Shown one piece after another: positions 19,205 to 28,632 of a stretch of DNA of 64,000 bases (positions within the stretch are counted from its first letter, which is position 1; each line of letters starts with the position of its first letter). Under the pieces are notes generated by a model, which was not told where the DNA came from, did no database searches, and saw only the letters and a list, made by a program, of their open reading frames with translations. This DNA is from Desulfobulbus oralis (GTDB lineage Bacteria; Desulfobacterota; Desulfobulbia; Desulfobulbales; Desulfobulbaceae). The stretch is from the NCBI RefSeq assembly GCF_002952055.1, contig NZ_CP021255.1, positions 62,001 through 126,000 on the forward strand, written 5' to 3'. The position numbers and the translations under genes are program-made.

Positions 19205-22200
19205 TCGCTCAGGAAATACTGGCAGATCTCGAATCACAAGGTGCGCGGTTCTGGGAGGAAAACGGAGCTCTGCGCTATTCCGCCCCTAAAGGATTGATGG
19301 ATCAAAAACGACGACAGCAACTTGCGGCTGTTAAGGAACAGTTGCTGCCATTGTTACGTAGAAGGGGCAATGGCGAAGGAAACTTGAGTATAACGACCAT
19401 TAAACCTGATCCTACTCGTCTGCATGAACCCTTTCCACTCAACGATATGCAGGCCGCATACCTAGTAGGGGGGAATGAACTTTTTGAAACAGGTAACATC
19501 TCCTGCCATGCCTATATTGAACTATACAAAGATAATATTGAAATTGAATGCTTGCGCGTTGCCTGGAATGCACTTATCGCCCGACATCCCATGCTACGTG
19601 CTGTAACCTTACCAGGTGGTAAACAGCAGATATTGGAAAAAGTACCAGAATACGATATTGCAGTACAAGATTTACGTGATATTCCTGAAAAGGAACATCA
19701 AAAACTACTTACAAGTATCCGGTCAGAAATGGAACAGCAAACATTTGCTACCGGAACTTGGCCCCTTTTTGCTCTCAGAATTTCACTTTTGCCTAAAGGT
19801 GCCGGTATTCTGCATATGGGATTTGATCAGATCATTGCCGATGGCTATAGCCTGCAACTGATTTTTCGTGATTTACATGCATTATACGAAGGTCAGGGCG
19901 ATATATTACCCAATCTGAATTTAAGCTTTAGGGACTGCATATTATCCAACCAGATACAGGAGCAGTCAGCACAGTACCAGAGGTCGAAAAACTATTGGGA
20001 GCACCGTATCCCCCTTTTGCCAGACTCGCCTCATCTGCCCTTGGTCGTAGACCCATCCACCATTACCCTGCCCCACTTTACCCACCGCAGTTTTCGCTTG
20101 GAAAAGGACACTTGGGATTGTCTCAAGGCCCGGGCTACGGAACAAGGGCTGCCAGCTTCAAGCGCGGTTCTGGCAGCTTATGCAGACGTACTTGCCTCCT
20201 GGAGTGCAGAGCAGCAGTTTACCCTGAACATGACTCTGTTTAACCGACCGCCCCTGCACCCCCAAATCATGGATGTAGTGGGTGAATTTACGTCAGTCAG
20301 CCTTTTGGAAATTGATCGTAGCAAGCCTTATAGCTTTATTGAATTTGCCAAATCTGTACAGGCCCAGCTTTGGCAAGATCTTGATCACCGCTATTACAGT
20401 GGGGTCAAGGTAATTCGTGCCTTGGGAAAAGCACGGCAAACAGGAACGAGTGCACAGATGCCAGTAGTCTATACCAGTACTATCGGTATCACCCCGCAAG
20501 GCCCATTAGCCCGCTATGGCCTGCCCAACTTCGGTGAAGTCTTGTACTCTGCCACGCAGACACCTCAAGTTTGGCTAGATAATCAGGTATTTGAGCAGGG
20601 AGGCACGCTAGTCTGCCACTGGGATGCCTTGGAAGAGCTCTTCCCCAACGGCATGCTGGACGCCATGTTCACCGCTTTTGAAGCCCTACTGCGCCGCCTG
20701 GCCACAGATACAGCTAGCTGGCAAAGTACAGCTCGCCCGCCATTGCCAGGCCCGGTTCAGGAGCTTCGTCAGCATTTTAACGCAACAGATGCACCTCTTG
20801 ATTCCTCTTTACTCCATCACCTTTTTGATCGTAGTGCCCAGCGCTATCCGGATCGTATTGCTATTATTGCGGGGCAAGCACGTCTGAGCTACGCTGAACT
20901 GCGACGGCGTGCCCTTGCGCTGGCACAAGCACTGCGCAAACGGGGAGCTGGCCCTGAGCAACTCGTCGCGGTGATGCTCGAAAAGGGCTTGGATCAAATT
21001 GTAACTGTACTGGGCATTCTTTATTCAGGCGCTGCATATTTACCTGTTGATCCAACTTTACCCATGGCCAGACGGCAAGAATTACTGCAATTGGGAGAAA
21101 TATCTCTGGTCGTTACAAATACATATATTGGACAAGAATTTGTCTGGCCTCAAGGAATCGAAGCTCTTACTTTAGACAATCTCGAACTACCGTCGAACAT
21201 ATTTATTCCAAATGAGGAACAAGAACCAGAAACTCTGGCCTACGTTCTATTTACCTCAGGTTCCACAGGGAATCCCAAAGGAGTTGCCATTGAGCACAGG
21301 AGTGCTGTAAATACTATTTTAGATATCAATCGGCGTTTCCGGATAACAGAACAGGATGTTGGCTTGGCACTTGCCTCACTTAGCTTTGACCTTTCTGTGT
21401 ATGACATATTTGGATTACTAGCCGCTGGAGGTTCTGTAGTTATCCCTGACGCGGATAAGCTCAAAGAACCTGAACACTGGCTTGAACTGATACTACAACA
21501 TGGTGTTACCTTCTGGAATTCTGTTCCTGCTCTTTTAAATATGTTGTGTGAGTCCGGAGCTGGAACAAATATGACTCTGCATACACTACGAGTGATCTTG
21601 CTCTCCGGTGATTGGATCCCACTGGCTCTGCCCGAAACGGCACGTAGCCTTGCACCACAATCTCAAATCATAAGCTTGGGTGGAGCGACCGAAGCATCTA
21701 TCTGGTCATTATGTTATCCGATTGAGAATGTTGATCAATCATGGAAAAGTATCCCCTACGGCCGCCCCCTCACTAACCAGCGCATGTACGTACTGGATGG
21801 TACACTCTCGCAACGTCCCGACTGGACACCAGGAGATTTGTATATCGGCGGCGTCGGACTAGCCCGGTGCTACTGGCGTGATCCGGAAAAAACTGCTGAG
21901 AGTTTTCTGATACATCCCGTCACCGGAGAACGGTTGTACAAAACCGGCGATATGGCCCGGCACCTTCCCGGCGGTGTGCTGGAGTTTTTGGGCCGCAAGG
22001 ACGGCCAGGTGAAGGTAGGAGGCTTCCGCATTGAACTGGGGGAAATTGAATGCGTCCTGCAAAAAATGCCTGGCGTGTACGAAGCCGCGGTGACTGCAGA
22101 CCAAGACAGCGTGAACGGCACTCGCCTTTTGCATGCCCATATCGTGCCAGAGAATGATACCAGCTCCATGATTCTACTTCCCACAGCGGCGGAGCATGAG

Positions 22201-24762
22201 TGCGGCACTAGCTGGCGTTCACTTTTGCTGAGCAGTCGCACCGCAGCTCATAAACTCCCCGTCGGTGTGACTGATATCCAAAACTTTGCCGATTTCTGGA
22301 TAAATCTAGATGAGCTGTGCCTCGCTAACATGTGCAGAACGTTGCGCGACTTGGGCGTTTTTACCAAGCGCGAGACTCTGACTGTGGATGAGATTATTGC
22401 ACGTGGCCAAGTCACCTCGACTCATCGAAAGCTTCTGGTGCGCTGGCTCAATGCCTTGTCGCGTGAGGGCTTCCTGACCAAACAGGGACACGACCGCTAC
22501 GCCTGTCCAGCTCCCCTACCGGAAAACGATTTGGCCGCGCTCTGGAATCTGGTGCGAAGTTTAAGCCCCGCCATTGGACATCCTGGAGAGCTCCTCACCT
22601 ATATGGAGCGCAGTTGCGCTGACTTGATTCAGCTTTTCCGGGGAGATGTCAACCCACAAGAGCTACTTTTTCCCGAAGGCGCTTGGAACGTGGCAGAGGA
22701 TGTATACCAATATAATCCCATGAGCCAGTACTTTTTCTCCATTTTAGCGGCTGCTTTTGCCGCCTTGGTACAAGAACGACGCACTGCTGGCACGTTCCGG
22801 GTTTTGGAAGTTGGCGCAGGCGTAGGTAGCTCCACAGCGGAATTGCTCCCATTGGTAGATTCGGGTCACACACACTACGTCTATACAGATATTTCGCCAT
22901 TCTTTTTTGATAAAGCCAAAACCAAGTTCAGTGATTACAATTTTATAAAATATGCCTTATTTGATATTAACATTTCACCATTTAATCAAGGGTTTGAAAA
23001 GAATAGCTTTGATGTAATTATTGCCAACAACGTACTGCACAACGCTGCAGATATGCGACAGACAATGAACTGGCTTAACTCATTGCTGGATCAAGATGGA
23101 TGCATTCTCATTCTGGAACAAACAGGCCCGAACTATCCATTACTAGTAACCATGGAGTTTTTGATTGACTTCAGTGAGCTAAAAGATGAACGCCTAGGGC
23201 AAGATTCACCTTTTCTCAGTGAAGAACGCTGGATGAATACGTTAGCAGCTTGCGGTTTTTCCCAATGTGCATCCTTGCCGCCAGCGGGACATCCCTGCGC
23301 GGCATTGGGTCAACATGTGCTGATGGCACAGAGTGGCAGGCAAGCTTTTCGTCTCAACGAGACGGCTGTGACTGAATTTCTGCGCCTGCGTTTGCCTGCT
23401 TACATGATTCCAAAAAAATTCAGTTTACTGGAGCGCATTCCTCTCACGGAAACTGGAAAAGTTGATCGCAAAGCATTGGGTAGTGGATCTAATAATACTG
23501 CAGTCAAAAGTAGTTGCAAATCAACTTACGTGGAACCATCCGATCCTCTTGAAAAAAAATTGGCCACCCTCTGGGCGGAAATTTTAGGTATGGATAAAGT
23601 AAGTATGAACGATGACTTTTTTGCGTGTGGCGGCGATTCTTTGCAACTTACTCGACTGATGGCCCGCATGCGCGAAATCTTTAGTGATTATATAGGACTT
23701 GAAGCTCTTACCTTACGCACACTTTTTGAGAAACCAACCTTGGTTGGCATGGCCCAGGCGCTACGTAGTCTGGTTGATAATAGTAATATTCCTGAAGATA
23801 CAGCAGATCATAGCATTGATTCGCCGCTTGTACTTATGAATTCGGCAGGTGAACAAAAGCCATTCTTTATTATCAGCGATGGCCGTGGTCGACTCTTTGT
23901 TTACAATCATTTACGTCGCCACATTGACTGCAACAGACCATTATATGGACTGCAAGTACATGACATAAAATCCTATATTGACTCTGGGGCAAATATTGGA
24001 AACCTTGCAGAAAATTATATTCAGGCTATCCGTAGCGTGCAGCCAGTAGGACCATACCACTTAGGTGGCTTTTGCATGGGTGGTATTATTGCTTATGAAA
24101 TGGCAAGACAACTAAAAAATGCAGGCGAAAATGTTGAACAAACTATTTTAATTAGTTCAATGAAGCCGCCATTCTTAATCGATGACGAAGTCTTTATCTT
24201 TTATATGCTCTGTAAAGAACTGTTGATTCCCTTGGAACGTGTGGGGTTAGAAGTCAGCGCTGAGGAATTCAATAATGTGGCTGCACAGTTTCAAAATTTA
24301 GGTTGCACGGCATCTACCTCTACAAATTGGCAGGAGCAAATGCGACATGGCCCAGGTGCATCTTTCCTAGCCAAATACCAAAAATTATCAGATATGAACA
24401 GAGATGCGCGTCTCGACTTAGCCTATAAACTAGGCGCTGAAACCGGCAACCAATACATTTCCCGAATGTCGAAGGAGGAATTAGCAGATATCTTTGCCAT
24501 TTACCGCGTCAGCGTGGCCTCGGTGGCGCGCTATGAGCCTCAGCCCTATGATGGCGCCGTTACCGTGTTTGTGCCAGCTGAGCGCGACGCTGTGATGTCA
24601 AAATCTATGGATATTGTAGAAATATGGACTCGATCTGGGGCACAAAATGTCACATTTATCTCCACTCCAGGCAGCCACGTCACCTGCTTGGAGGAGCCTT
24701 ATGTGAGCCAGCTGGCAGCTCGTTTGAATGAGCTCCTGCGGCACTCAGGGAGGCGGTCATGA
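19201..24762 (+). CDS. NRPS4: docking-Cy-A[MT]-PCP-TE, PchF-like terminal module
   Basis: An 1853-residue terminal synthetase. Residues 1-60 form a short TubC-like docking region. The Cy domain has DQIIADGYS at about 209. The A domain has FDLSVYD, WNSVPAL, LLSGDW and GGATEASIW, and is split before its last motif by a methyltransferase with EVGAGVGSST (about 1203-1212). A10 motif TGKVDRKAL is near 1420. PCP has CGGDS (Ser1480). The thioesterase (about 1550-1853) has GGFCMGG with Cys1625 where many TEs have Ser, and a candidate catalytic His in GSHVTC. The layout Cy-A-MT-PCP-TE equals PchF of pyochelin, whose MT N-methylates a thiazolidine; in yersiniabactin a terminal MT instead C-methylates the ring. 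Which applies here cannot be told by eye. TE release may be hydrolysis or transfer. It overlaps NRPS3 and the reductase by ATGA on either side. Confidence 0.93.
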   Translation: MIAQEILADLESQGARFWEENGALRYSAPKGLMDQKRRQQLAAVKEQLLPLLRRRGNGEGNLSITTIKPDPTRLHEPFPLNDMQAAYLVGGNELFETGNISCHAYIELYKDNIEIECLRVAWNALIARHPMLRAVTLPGGKQQILEKVPEYDIAVQDLRDIPEKEHQKLLTSIRSEMEQQTFATGTWPLFALRISLLPKGAGILHMGFDQIIADGYSLQLIFRDLHALYEGQGDILPNLNLSFRDCILSNQIQEQSAQYQRSKNYWEHRIPLLPDSPHLPLVVDPSTITLPHFTHRSFRLEKDTWDCLKARATEQGLPASSAVLAAYADVLASWSAEQQFTLNMTLFNRPPLHPQIMDVVGEFTSVSLLEIDRSKPYSFIEFAKSVQAQLWQDLDHRYYSGVKVIRALGKARQTGTSAQMPVVYTSTIGITPQGPLARYGLPNFGEVLYSATQTPQVWLDNQVFEQGGTLVCHWDALEELFPNGMLDAMFTAFEALLRRLATDTASWQSTARPPLPGPVQELRQHFNATDAPLDSSLLHHLFDRSAQRYPDRIAIIAGQARLSYAELRRRALALAQALRKRGAGPEQLVAVMLEKGLDQIVTVLGILYSGAAYLPVDPTLPMARRQELLQLGEISLVVTNTYIGQEFVWPQGIEALTLDNLELPSNIFIPNEEQEPETLAYVLFTSGSTGNPKGVAIEHRSAVNTILDINRRFRITEQDVGLALASLSFDLSVYDIFGLLAAGGSVVIPDADKLKEPEHWLELILQHGVTFWNSVPALLNMLCESGAGTNMTLHTLRVILLSGDWIPLALPETARSLAPQSQIISLGGATEASIWSLCYPIENVDQSWKSIPYGRPLTNQRMYVLDGTLSQRPDWTPGDLYIGGVGLARCYWRDPEKTAESFLIHPVTGERLYKTGDMARHLPGGVLEFLGRKDGQVKVGGFRIELGEIECVLQKMPGVYEAAVTADQDSVNGTRLLHAHIVPENDTSSMILLPTAAEHECGTSWRSLLLSSRTAAHKLPVGVTDIQNFADFWINLDELCLANMCRTLRDLGVFTKRETLTVDEIIARGQVTSTHRKLLVRWLNALSREGFLTKQGHDRYACPAPLPENDLAALWNLVRSLSPAIGHPGELLTYMERSCADLIQLFRGDVNPQELLFPEGAWNVAEDVYQYNPMSQYFFSILAAAFAALVQERRTAGTFRVLEVGAGVGSSTAELLPLVDSGHTHYVYTDISPFFFDKAKTKFSDYNFIKYALFDINISPFNQGFEKNSFDVIIANNVLHNAADMRQTMNWLNSLLDQDGCILILEQTGPNYPLLVTMEFLIDFSELKDERLGQDSPFLSEERWMNTLAACGFSQCASLPPAGHPCAALGQHVLMAQSGRQAFRLNETAVTEFLRLRLPAYMIPKKFSLLERIPLTETGKVDRKALGSGSNNTAVKSSCKSTYVEPSDPLEKKLATLWAEILGMDKVSMNDDFFACGGDSLQLTRLMARMREIFSDYIGLEALTLRTLFEKPTLVGMAQALRSLVDNSNIPEDTADHSIDSPLVLMNSAGEQKPFFIISDGRGRLFVYNHLRRHIDCNRPLYGLQVHDIKSYIDSGANIGNLAENYIQAIRSVQPVGPYHLGGFCMGGIIAYEMARQLKNAGENVEQTILISSMKPPFLIDDEVFIFYMLCKELLIPLERVGLEVSAEEFNNVAAQFQNLGCTASTSTNWQEQMRHGPGASFLAKYQKLSDMNRDARLDLAYKLGAETGNQYISRMSKEELADIFAIYRVSVASVARYEPQPYDGAVTVFVPAERDAVMSKSMDIVEIWTRSGAQNVTFISTPGSHVTCLEEPYVSQLAARLNELLRHSGRRS

Positions 24763-25895
24763 GTGGATTGCCGCTCATCGGTATATTGGGCGCCCGTGGT
24801 ACAGCTGGACAAGCCTGTGTGCAGGCACTATTGCGTGATACATCTTTCACATTACGCTTGGGCGGCAGAGATGCTGAAAGGGGTGCGGTCCATACGGCCC
24901 AGTTAGGGAGCCGTGTACACTTTGTGCCAGTTGACATTCAGGACGCTCAAGCTCTGAAAAACTTCGTGCGTGGCTGCCAGCTTGTCATCAACTGTGCAGG
25001 TCCGTCCCGTCTGATTCTGGATACGGTTGCTCGAGCTGCCCTTCAGGCGGGGTGCCACTATCTTGATCTGGCAGGCGACGAAGTGCTGTATCAGCGTACA
25101 GAGGACCTACACGCGACACTGTACCAGAAGCGGCTCTGTTGCCTACTATCGATTGGTATTTTTCCAGGTTTATCGGGGCTTTTCCTTGATTACTGCTTAC
25201 AGGAGGGGGACAGCAGAGCTCAGGATACCAGCCTTTTCTTTGCTAATTGTGGTGAAGCCATGTCACAAACTGCAGCCCTTGATATCGTGTATAGTCTGAG
25301 GGACGGCTTTGGGCTGGGGATGCATCGCTTGCAAAATGGTCAAGTGGTCCGGGACAATGCTGGACCACAACTGGTCAATCTTCCTTTTTTACGTGAAAGC
25401 TTAGCTCTGTATCCCAGCTTGAATTATGAGTGCCAACGGGTGGCCACTCGGCGCCGAACGCCAAACCTACGGTGCTGCGTCTCTATGCCGTCACACACGA
25501 TGCAAACTCTCTTCCAAATACGCGCAGCGGAATCTTGGCAGCACCCAACTGAGGTAGAGCAGTCTGCCCGACAGCTTGTCGCTGCTTCCTTGCTCGACTG
25601 TAAGGATTTTTTACCATTCACTTGGTATCAGGTGAAGGCAAAGGGGGAAAAAAATGGAGAATATTGGCACCTTGATGCGGAGTTGATTTGGAATAAGCCT
25701 AGTGTCCAATTGGTGGGTCGTATGATAGCAATTACGGTTCAAATGATAATTTCAGAACATTATCTACCAGGTCGGCATCTATTCCACGAATCGCTGGATA
25801 TACCAGATTTTTTTCGATTGTTGACTAGTGGTGAAGGTGCACCTAGACTCTCGCTTAATATGAATACAGAGTCATTAGAAATAGGCTACATATGA
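24759..25895 (+). CDS. saccharopine-dehydrogenase-like NAD(P) reductase, candidate thiazoline reductase
   Basis: A 378-residue protein with an N-terminal Rossmann fold: GILGARGTAGQ (about 8-18), LGGRD (about 37), INCAGPS (about 79-85), and HYLDLAGDE (about 104), the pattern of the saccharopine-dehydrogenase NADP-binding family. It overlaps NRPS4 by ATGA, so it belongs to the pathway. In yersiniabactin and pyochelin an unrelated Gfo/Idh/MocA-type enzyme (Irp3/PchG) reduces one thiazoline to thiazolidine. A non-PchG reductase, PchK, has been reported for enantio-pyochelin, which I recall as the closest parallel. I infer that this enzyme performs the ring reduction here. An alternative is reduction of another pathway intermediate. 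Confidence 0.75.
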   Translation: MSGLPLIGILGARGTAGQACVQALLRDTSFTLRLGGRDAERGAVHTAQLGSRVHFVPVDIQDAQALKNFVRGCQLVINCAGPSRLILDTVARAALQAGCHYLDLAGDEVLYQRTEDLHATLYQKRLCCLLSIGIFPGLSGLFLDYCLQEGDSRAQDTSLFFANCGEAMSQTAALDIVYSLRDGFGLGMHRLQNGQVVRDNAGPQLVNLPFLRESLALYPSLNYECQRVATRRRTPNLRCCVSMPSHTMQTLFQIRAAESWQHPTEVEQSARQLVAASLLDCKDFLPFTWYQVKAKGEKNGEYWHLDAELIWNKPSVQLVGRMIAITVQMIISEHYLPGRHLFHESLDIPDFFRLLTSGEGAPRLSLNMNTESLEIGYI

Positions 25896-26171
25896 AAACC
25901 CTATAAAAGAGATGGGGAGGGGTCTTTATTTGTTTCAATAGTATTATTCAATTTTAAATCACTACTACCTTATAGATTTAATCTTTCGATTAACCATTAT
26001 GAATAAATATTATCAATAATTACTAAATAAAATGAAGCCAATAAATTATTAATTTGGCTTAAAATCTACAGGATTATCTGCACTCTGTATTCCAAACTGG
26101 ATGTCATCATTCTTAATTTCGTTTTATTCACTCTCACTATTGAAATAATTATACGATATCATCAATATGTT

Positions 26172-26804
26172 TTAAGCTATTTTAACCAATTCCTGTACAT
26201 TTCCACCTACTATAATATCTAAGTATTTAAAAATTTTTTCTGCATTCCAATTCCACCAAGCAATGCCCTGTAACAATTCGATCTCCTCCGGAGAAAAGCG
26301 CATACGGATGAGTCTAGCCGGGTTACCTCCCACGATGGCATAGGGAGGAACATCTTTGCTTACAACTGCACAAGCTCCTATGCATGCGCCATTTCCAATA
26401 TGGACTCCAGGTAATATCGTTGCATTATACCCAATCCAAACATCATTTTCTATAATTGTATCACCTTTCATGGGTAATTCAGTGATAGGCGGCATCACTT
26501 TTTCCCATCCATGCCCAAAAATCTGGAATGGATAAGTAGATATACCTGTCATTCTGTGATGCGCACCATTCATAATAAATTTTGCTTGCCGGGCGATACC
26601 ACAAAATTTACCAAAGACCAGCCGGTCCCCCATAAATGGATAGTGGTACAAGACAAAATTCTCAAAATTCTCCACCCCCTCCGGTAGTTGTACAGCTGTA
26701 TAATCGCCGGCAATAATATTTTGATTTTTTATAATATTTTTAAGAAAATGAACAGTAGGTACAGCCGGCATGGGTTTTGCCATTTCTGGTGAAGGTCCAT
26801 ACAT
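26172..26804 (-). CDS. Vat-type hexapeptide O-acetyltransferase (xenobiotic acetyltransferase family)
   Basis: A 210-residue left-handed beta-helix acyltransferase that moves acetyl from acetyl-CoA to a hydroxyl group. [10 protein letters not shown] carries the conserved histidine of Vat/CatB-type enzymes; GISTYPF, the hexapeptide repeats ([20 protein letters not shown]) and [17 protein letters not shown] follow in order. The N-terminus MYGPSP...HFLKNI matches the start of streptogramin A acetyltransferases, and ATG 26804 has an excellent GGAGGAG site. An in-frame GTG at 26873 inside the upstream ABC gene is less likely. It lies downstream of the two ABC transporters on the same strand. It could acetylate the metallophore or an intermediate, or give streptogramin-type resistance; the sequence does not decide. 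Confidence 0.88.
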   Translation of the reverse strand: MYGPSPEMAKPMPAVPTVHFLKNIIKNQNIIAGDYTAVQLPEGVENFENFVLYHYPFMGDRLVFGKFCGIARQAKFIMNGAHHRMTGISTYPFQIFGHGWEKVMPPITELPMKGDTIIENDVWIGYNATILPGVHIGNGACIGACAVVSKDVPPYAIVGGNPARLIRMRFSPEEIELLQGIAWWNWNAEKIFKYLDIIVGGNVQELVKIA

Positions 26805-26865
26805 GAGCTCCTCCAATTTGTTAGGTATAAATTTATACTTACTCAAACTCAATCGCTGAGAGGGT

Positions 26866-28632
26866 CTATTCACTATCGACAGCGACTGCTTCAGCTTCGC
26901 CTACCTTCCAGGACAAGGAACTCTTGCGATGCTTCCACAACCGCTGGTAAAGGAAACAACTTTTCAAAAGTTCTTCATGGCTGCCAATTGCCGCTATATT
27001 TCCCAATCCATCTAAGACAGCGATCTGCTCAGCCTGAGTAATGGTCGTAAGGCGGTGAGCCACCAAAACCACTGTTTTAGAGCCAACCAATGCATCTATG
27101 GCCTCTTGAATCTGGCACTCATTTTCTGGGTCAACCGAGGCAGTGGCCTCATCAAGCAGAACCACAGGTGCATCTTTAAGCAGAGCACGGGCAATGGCAA
27201 TACGTTGCCGTTCACCCCCTGAAAGTGTCGCGCCACCTTCACCCACAGGAGTATCGTAGCCCTGTGGCAGACGGTCTATAAAATCATGACAGTGCGCGGC
27301 ACGGGCCGCCCGTTCCACATCTGCATCAGATGCATCAGGTGAACCAAAGGCAATATTTTCTCGTACCGTACCCTGAAACAGGTACACATCCTGAAAGACC
27401 ATACTCAGCGCCCCGAACAATGCTTCGGAGGAAAGCTCGCGTACCGGTACGCCACCCAGACAAATTTCACCACCATCTACATCCCAGAAGCGTGCGATCA
27501 GACGCAGCATTGTTGTTTTGCCAGATCCGGACGGACCAACTATAGCAGTTACCTTCTGAGCCGGAATCTCCAGAGAGATATTGCGTAACACGGCATTATC
27601 GTCGTAAGCAAAGCTCACATTTTTAAAGTTGATATCAACTGGTCCGGGCGCCAAAGTTCTACAGCCATGTACCTGTGGTTTTTCTGATAGGATCGCCTCG
27701 ATACGATCAAGGGTAGCCTCGGCTGATTGAGTGATTTCATATACAGGACCCAGAGCCTTTATGGGTTCATACATGCGTAAAGCCAATATCAAAAAGGTCA
27801 ACCACACAAAAATACTTATCGATCCATTTAGTAAAAGCACAGCACCCAAAATCATTAGCAGGACAATGCCAATATCCAATATAAACTGAAAGGTCATTAA
27901 AAGTGGTGTAGAACGAAATACGAGAGATAAATTGTCTTTTCTGCTACGTTCAAGGGCAGCAGCAAAACTATGAAACTGCGTAACTGCAAGACGAAAGCCT
28001 TTGACCACCTCCATACCCTGTACATATTGAACAACCAATGAGCTCACTTTGGTCATAGCCTCGTTGCGCTGCCGTACCCCCTTGCTAAGTTCTCGCCGAC
28101 ACTGTTGCAAGACTGGAAAGGCTAATGGTACTGGTATAAGTGCAGTCAATGCCAAACGCCAGTCAATCGACAAAAGGAATGGCGCTAGCACTATTGGAAA
28201 AATTAAAGAACTAATAAATTGTGGAAATGCCATCCGTGGCAGCAGTGTCAGCATCGTCAATTCCTCAGAAACCAAAGCCGCCAAATTGCCAGCCGTCTTG
28301 TGCGAAAAGGCACACATTGGCAGGTTTCTCAAATGCTCACCAATACGAAGACGCACCCTTTTGCACAACTGGGTACCCAGAGGATAAGCCTTTTTGGTAA
28401 ACAGCCAGCAAAAAAGTCCCTGCCCAAGGTAGCCAAACGCCGTACCAAGTGTATACACTATCACACGTTTGGTAGTCAATTTGCCTACAAGTAAATCGTT
28501 GAGTACCAAAATCATGATGCCATAAGGCATACCCATAAATAGTGTCTCGACAGCCTTAAAGGCGGCCGCGACACTCAAAGGTCGACGCATTTCAGGAAAA
28601 AGCCACACCAAGCGGCGCATAAGCTTAATCAT
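26866..28632 (-). CDS. ABC transporter, fused permease-ATPase (YbtP/YbtQ-like), second of pair
   Basis: A half-transporter of about 588 residues: six membrane segments in the first 300 residues, then an ATPase with Walker [10 protein letters not shown], signature LSGGERQR, Walker [13 protein letters not shown] and the H-loop AHRLTT. I place the start at ATG 28632 ([10 protein letters not shown]), which overlaps the stop of the upstream ABC gene by eight bases and follows a run of eight G. Upstream in-frame starts (28722) lie inside that gene. In yersiniabactin loci the pair YbtP-YbtQ, although of exporter fold, takes up ferric siderophore across the inner membrane. The same heterodimeric import role is the best inference here, but export of the product is possible. 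Confidence 0.87.
   Translation of the reverse strand: MIKLMRRLVWLFPEMRRPLSVAAAFKAVETLFMGMPYGIMILVLNDLLVGKLTTKRVIVYTLGTAFGYLGQGLFCWLFTKKAYPLGTQLCKRVRLRIGEHLRNLPMCAFSHKTAGNLAALVSEELTMLTLLPRMAFPQFISSLIFPIVLAPFLLSIDWRLALTALIPVPLAFPVLQQCRRELSKGVRQRNEAMTKVSSLVVQYVQGMEVVKGFRLAVTQFHSFAAALERSRKDNLSLVFRSTPLLMTFQFILDIGIVLLMILGAVLLLNGSISIFVWLTFLILALRMYEPIKALGPVYEITQSAEATLDRIEAILSEKPQVHGCRTLAPGPVDINFKNVSFAYDDNAVLRNISLEIPAQKVTAIVGPSGSGKTTMLRLIARFWDVDGGEICLGGVPVRELSSEALFGALSMVFQDVYLFQGTVRENIAFGSPDASDADVERAARAAHCHDFIDRLPQGYDTPVGEGGATLSGGERQRIAIARALLKDAPVVLLDEATASVDPENECQIQEAIDALVGSKTVVLVAHRLTTITQAEQIAVLDGLGNIAAIGSHEELLKSCFLYQRLWKHRKSSLSWKVGEAEAVAVDSE

Noticed and set aside
26805-26873. N-terminal extension of the Vat-like protein from GTG 26873
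   Set aside because: The extension overlaps the ABC gene, has no family match, and the internal ATG 26804 has a far better ribosome-binding site and aligns with Vat starts.
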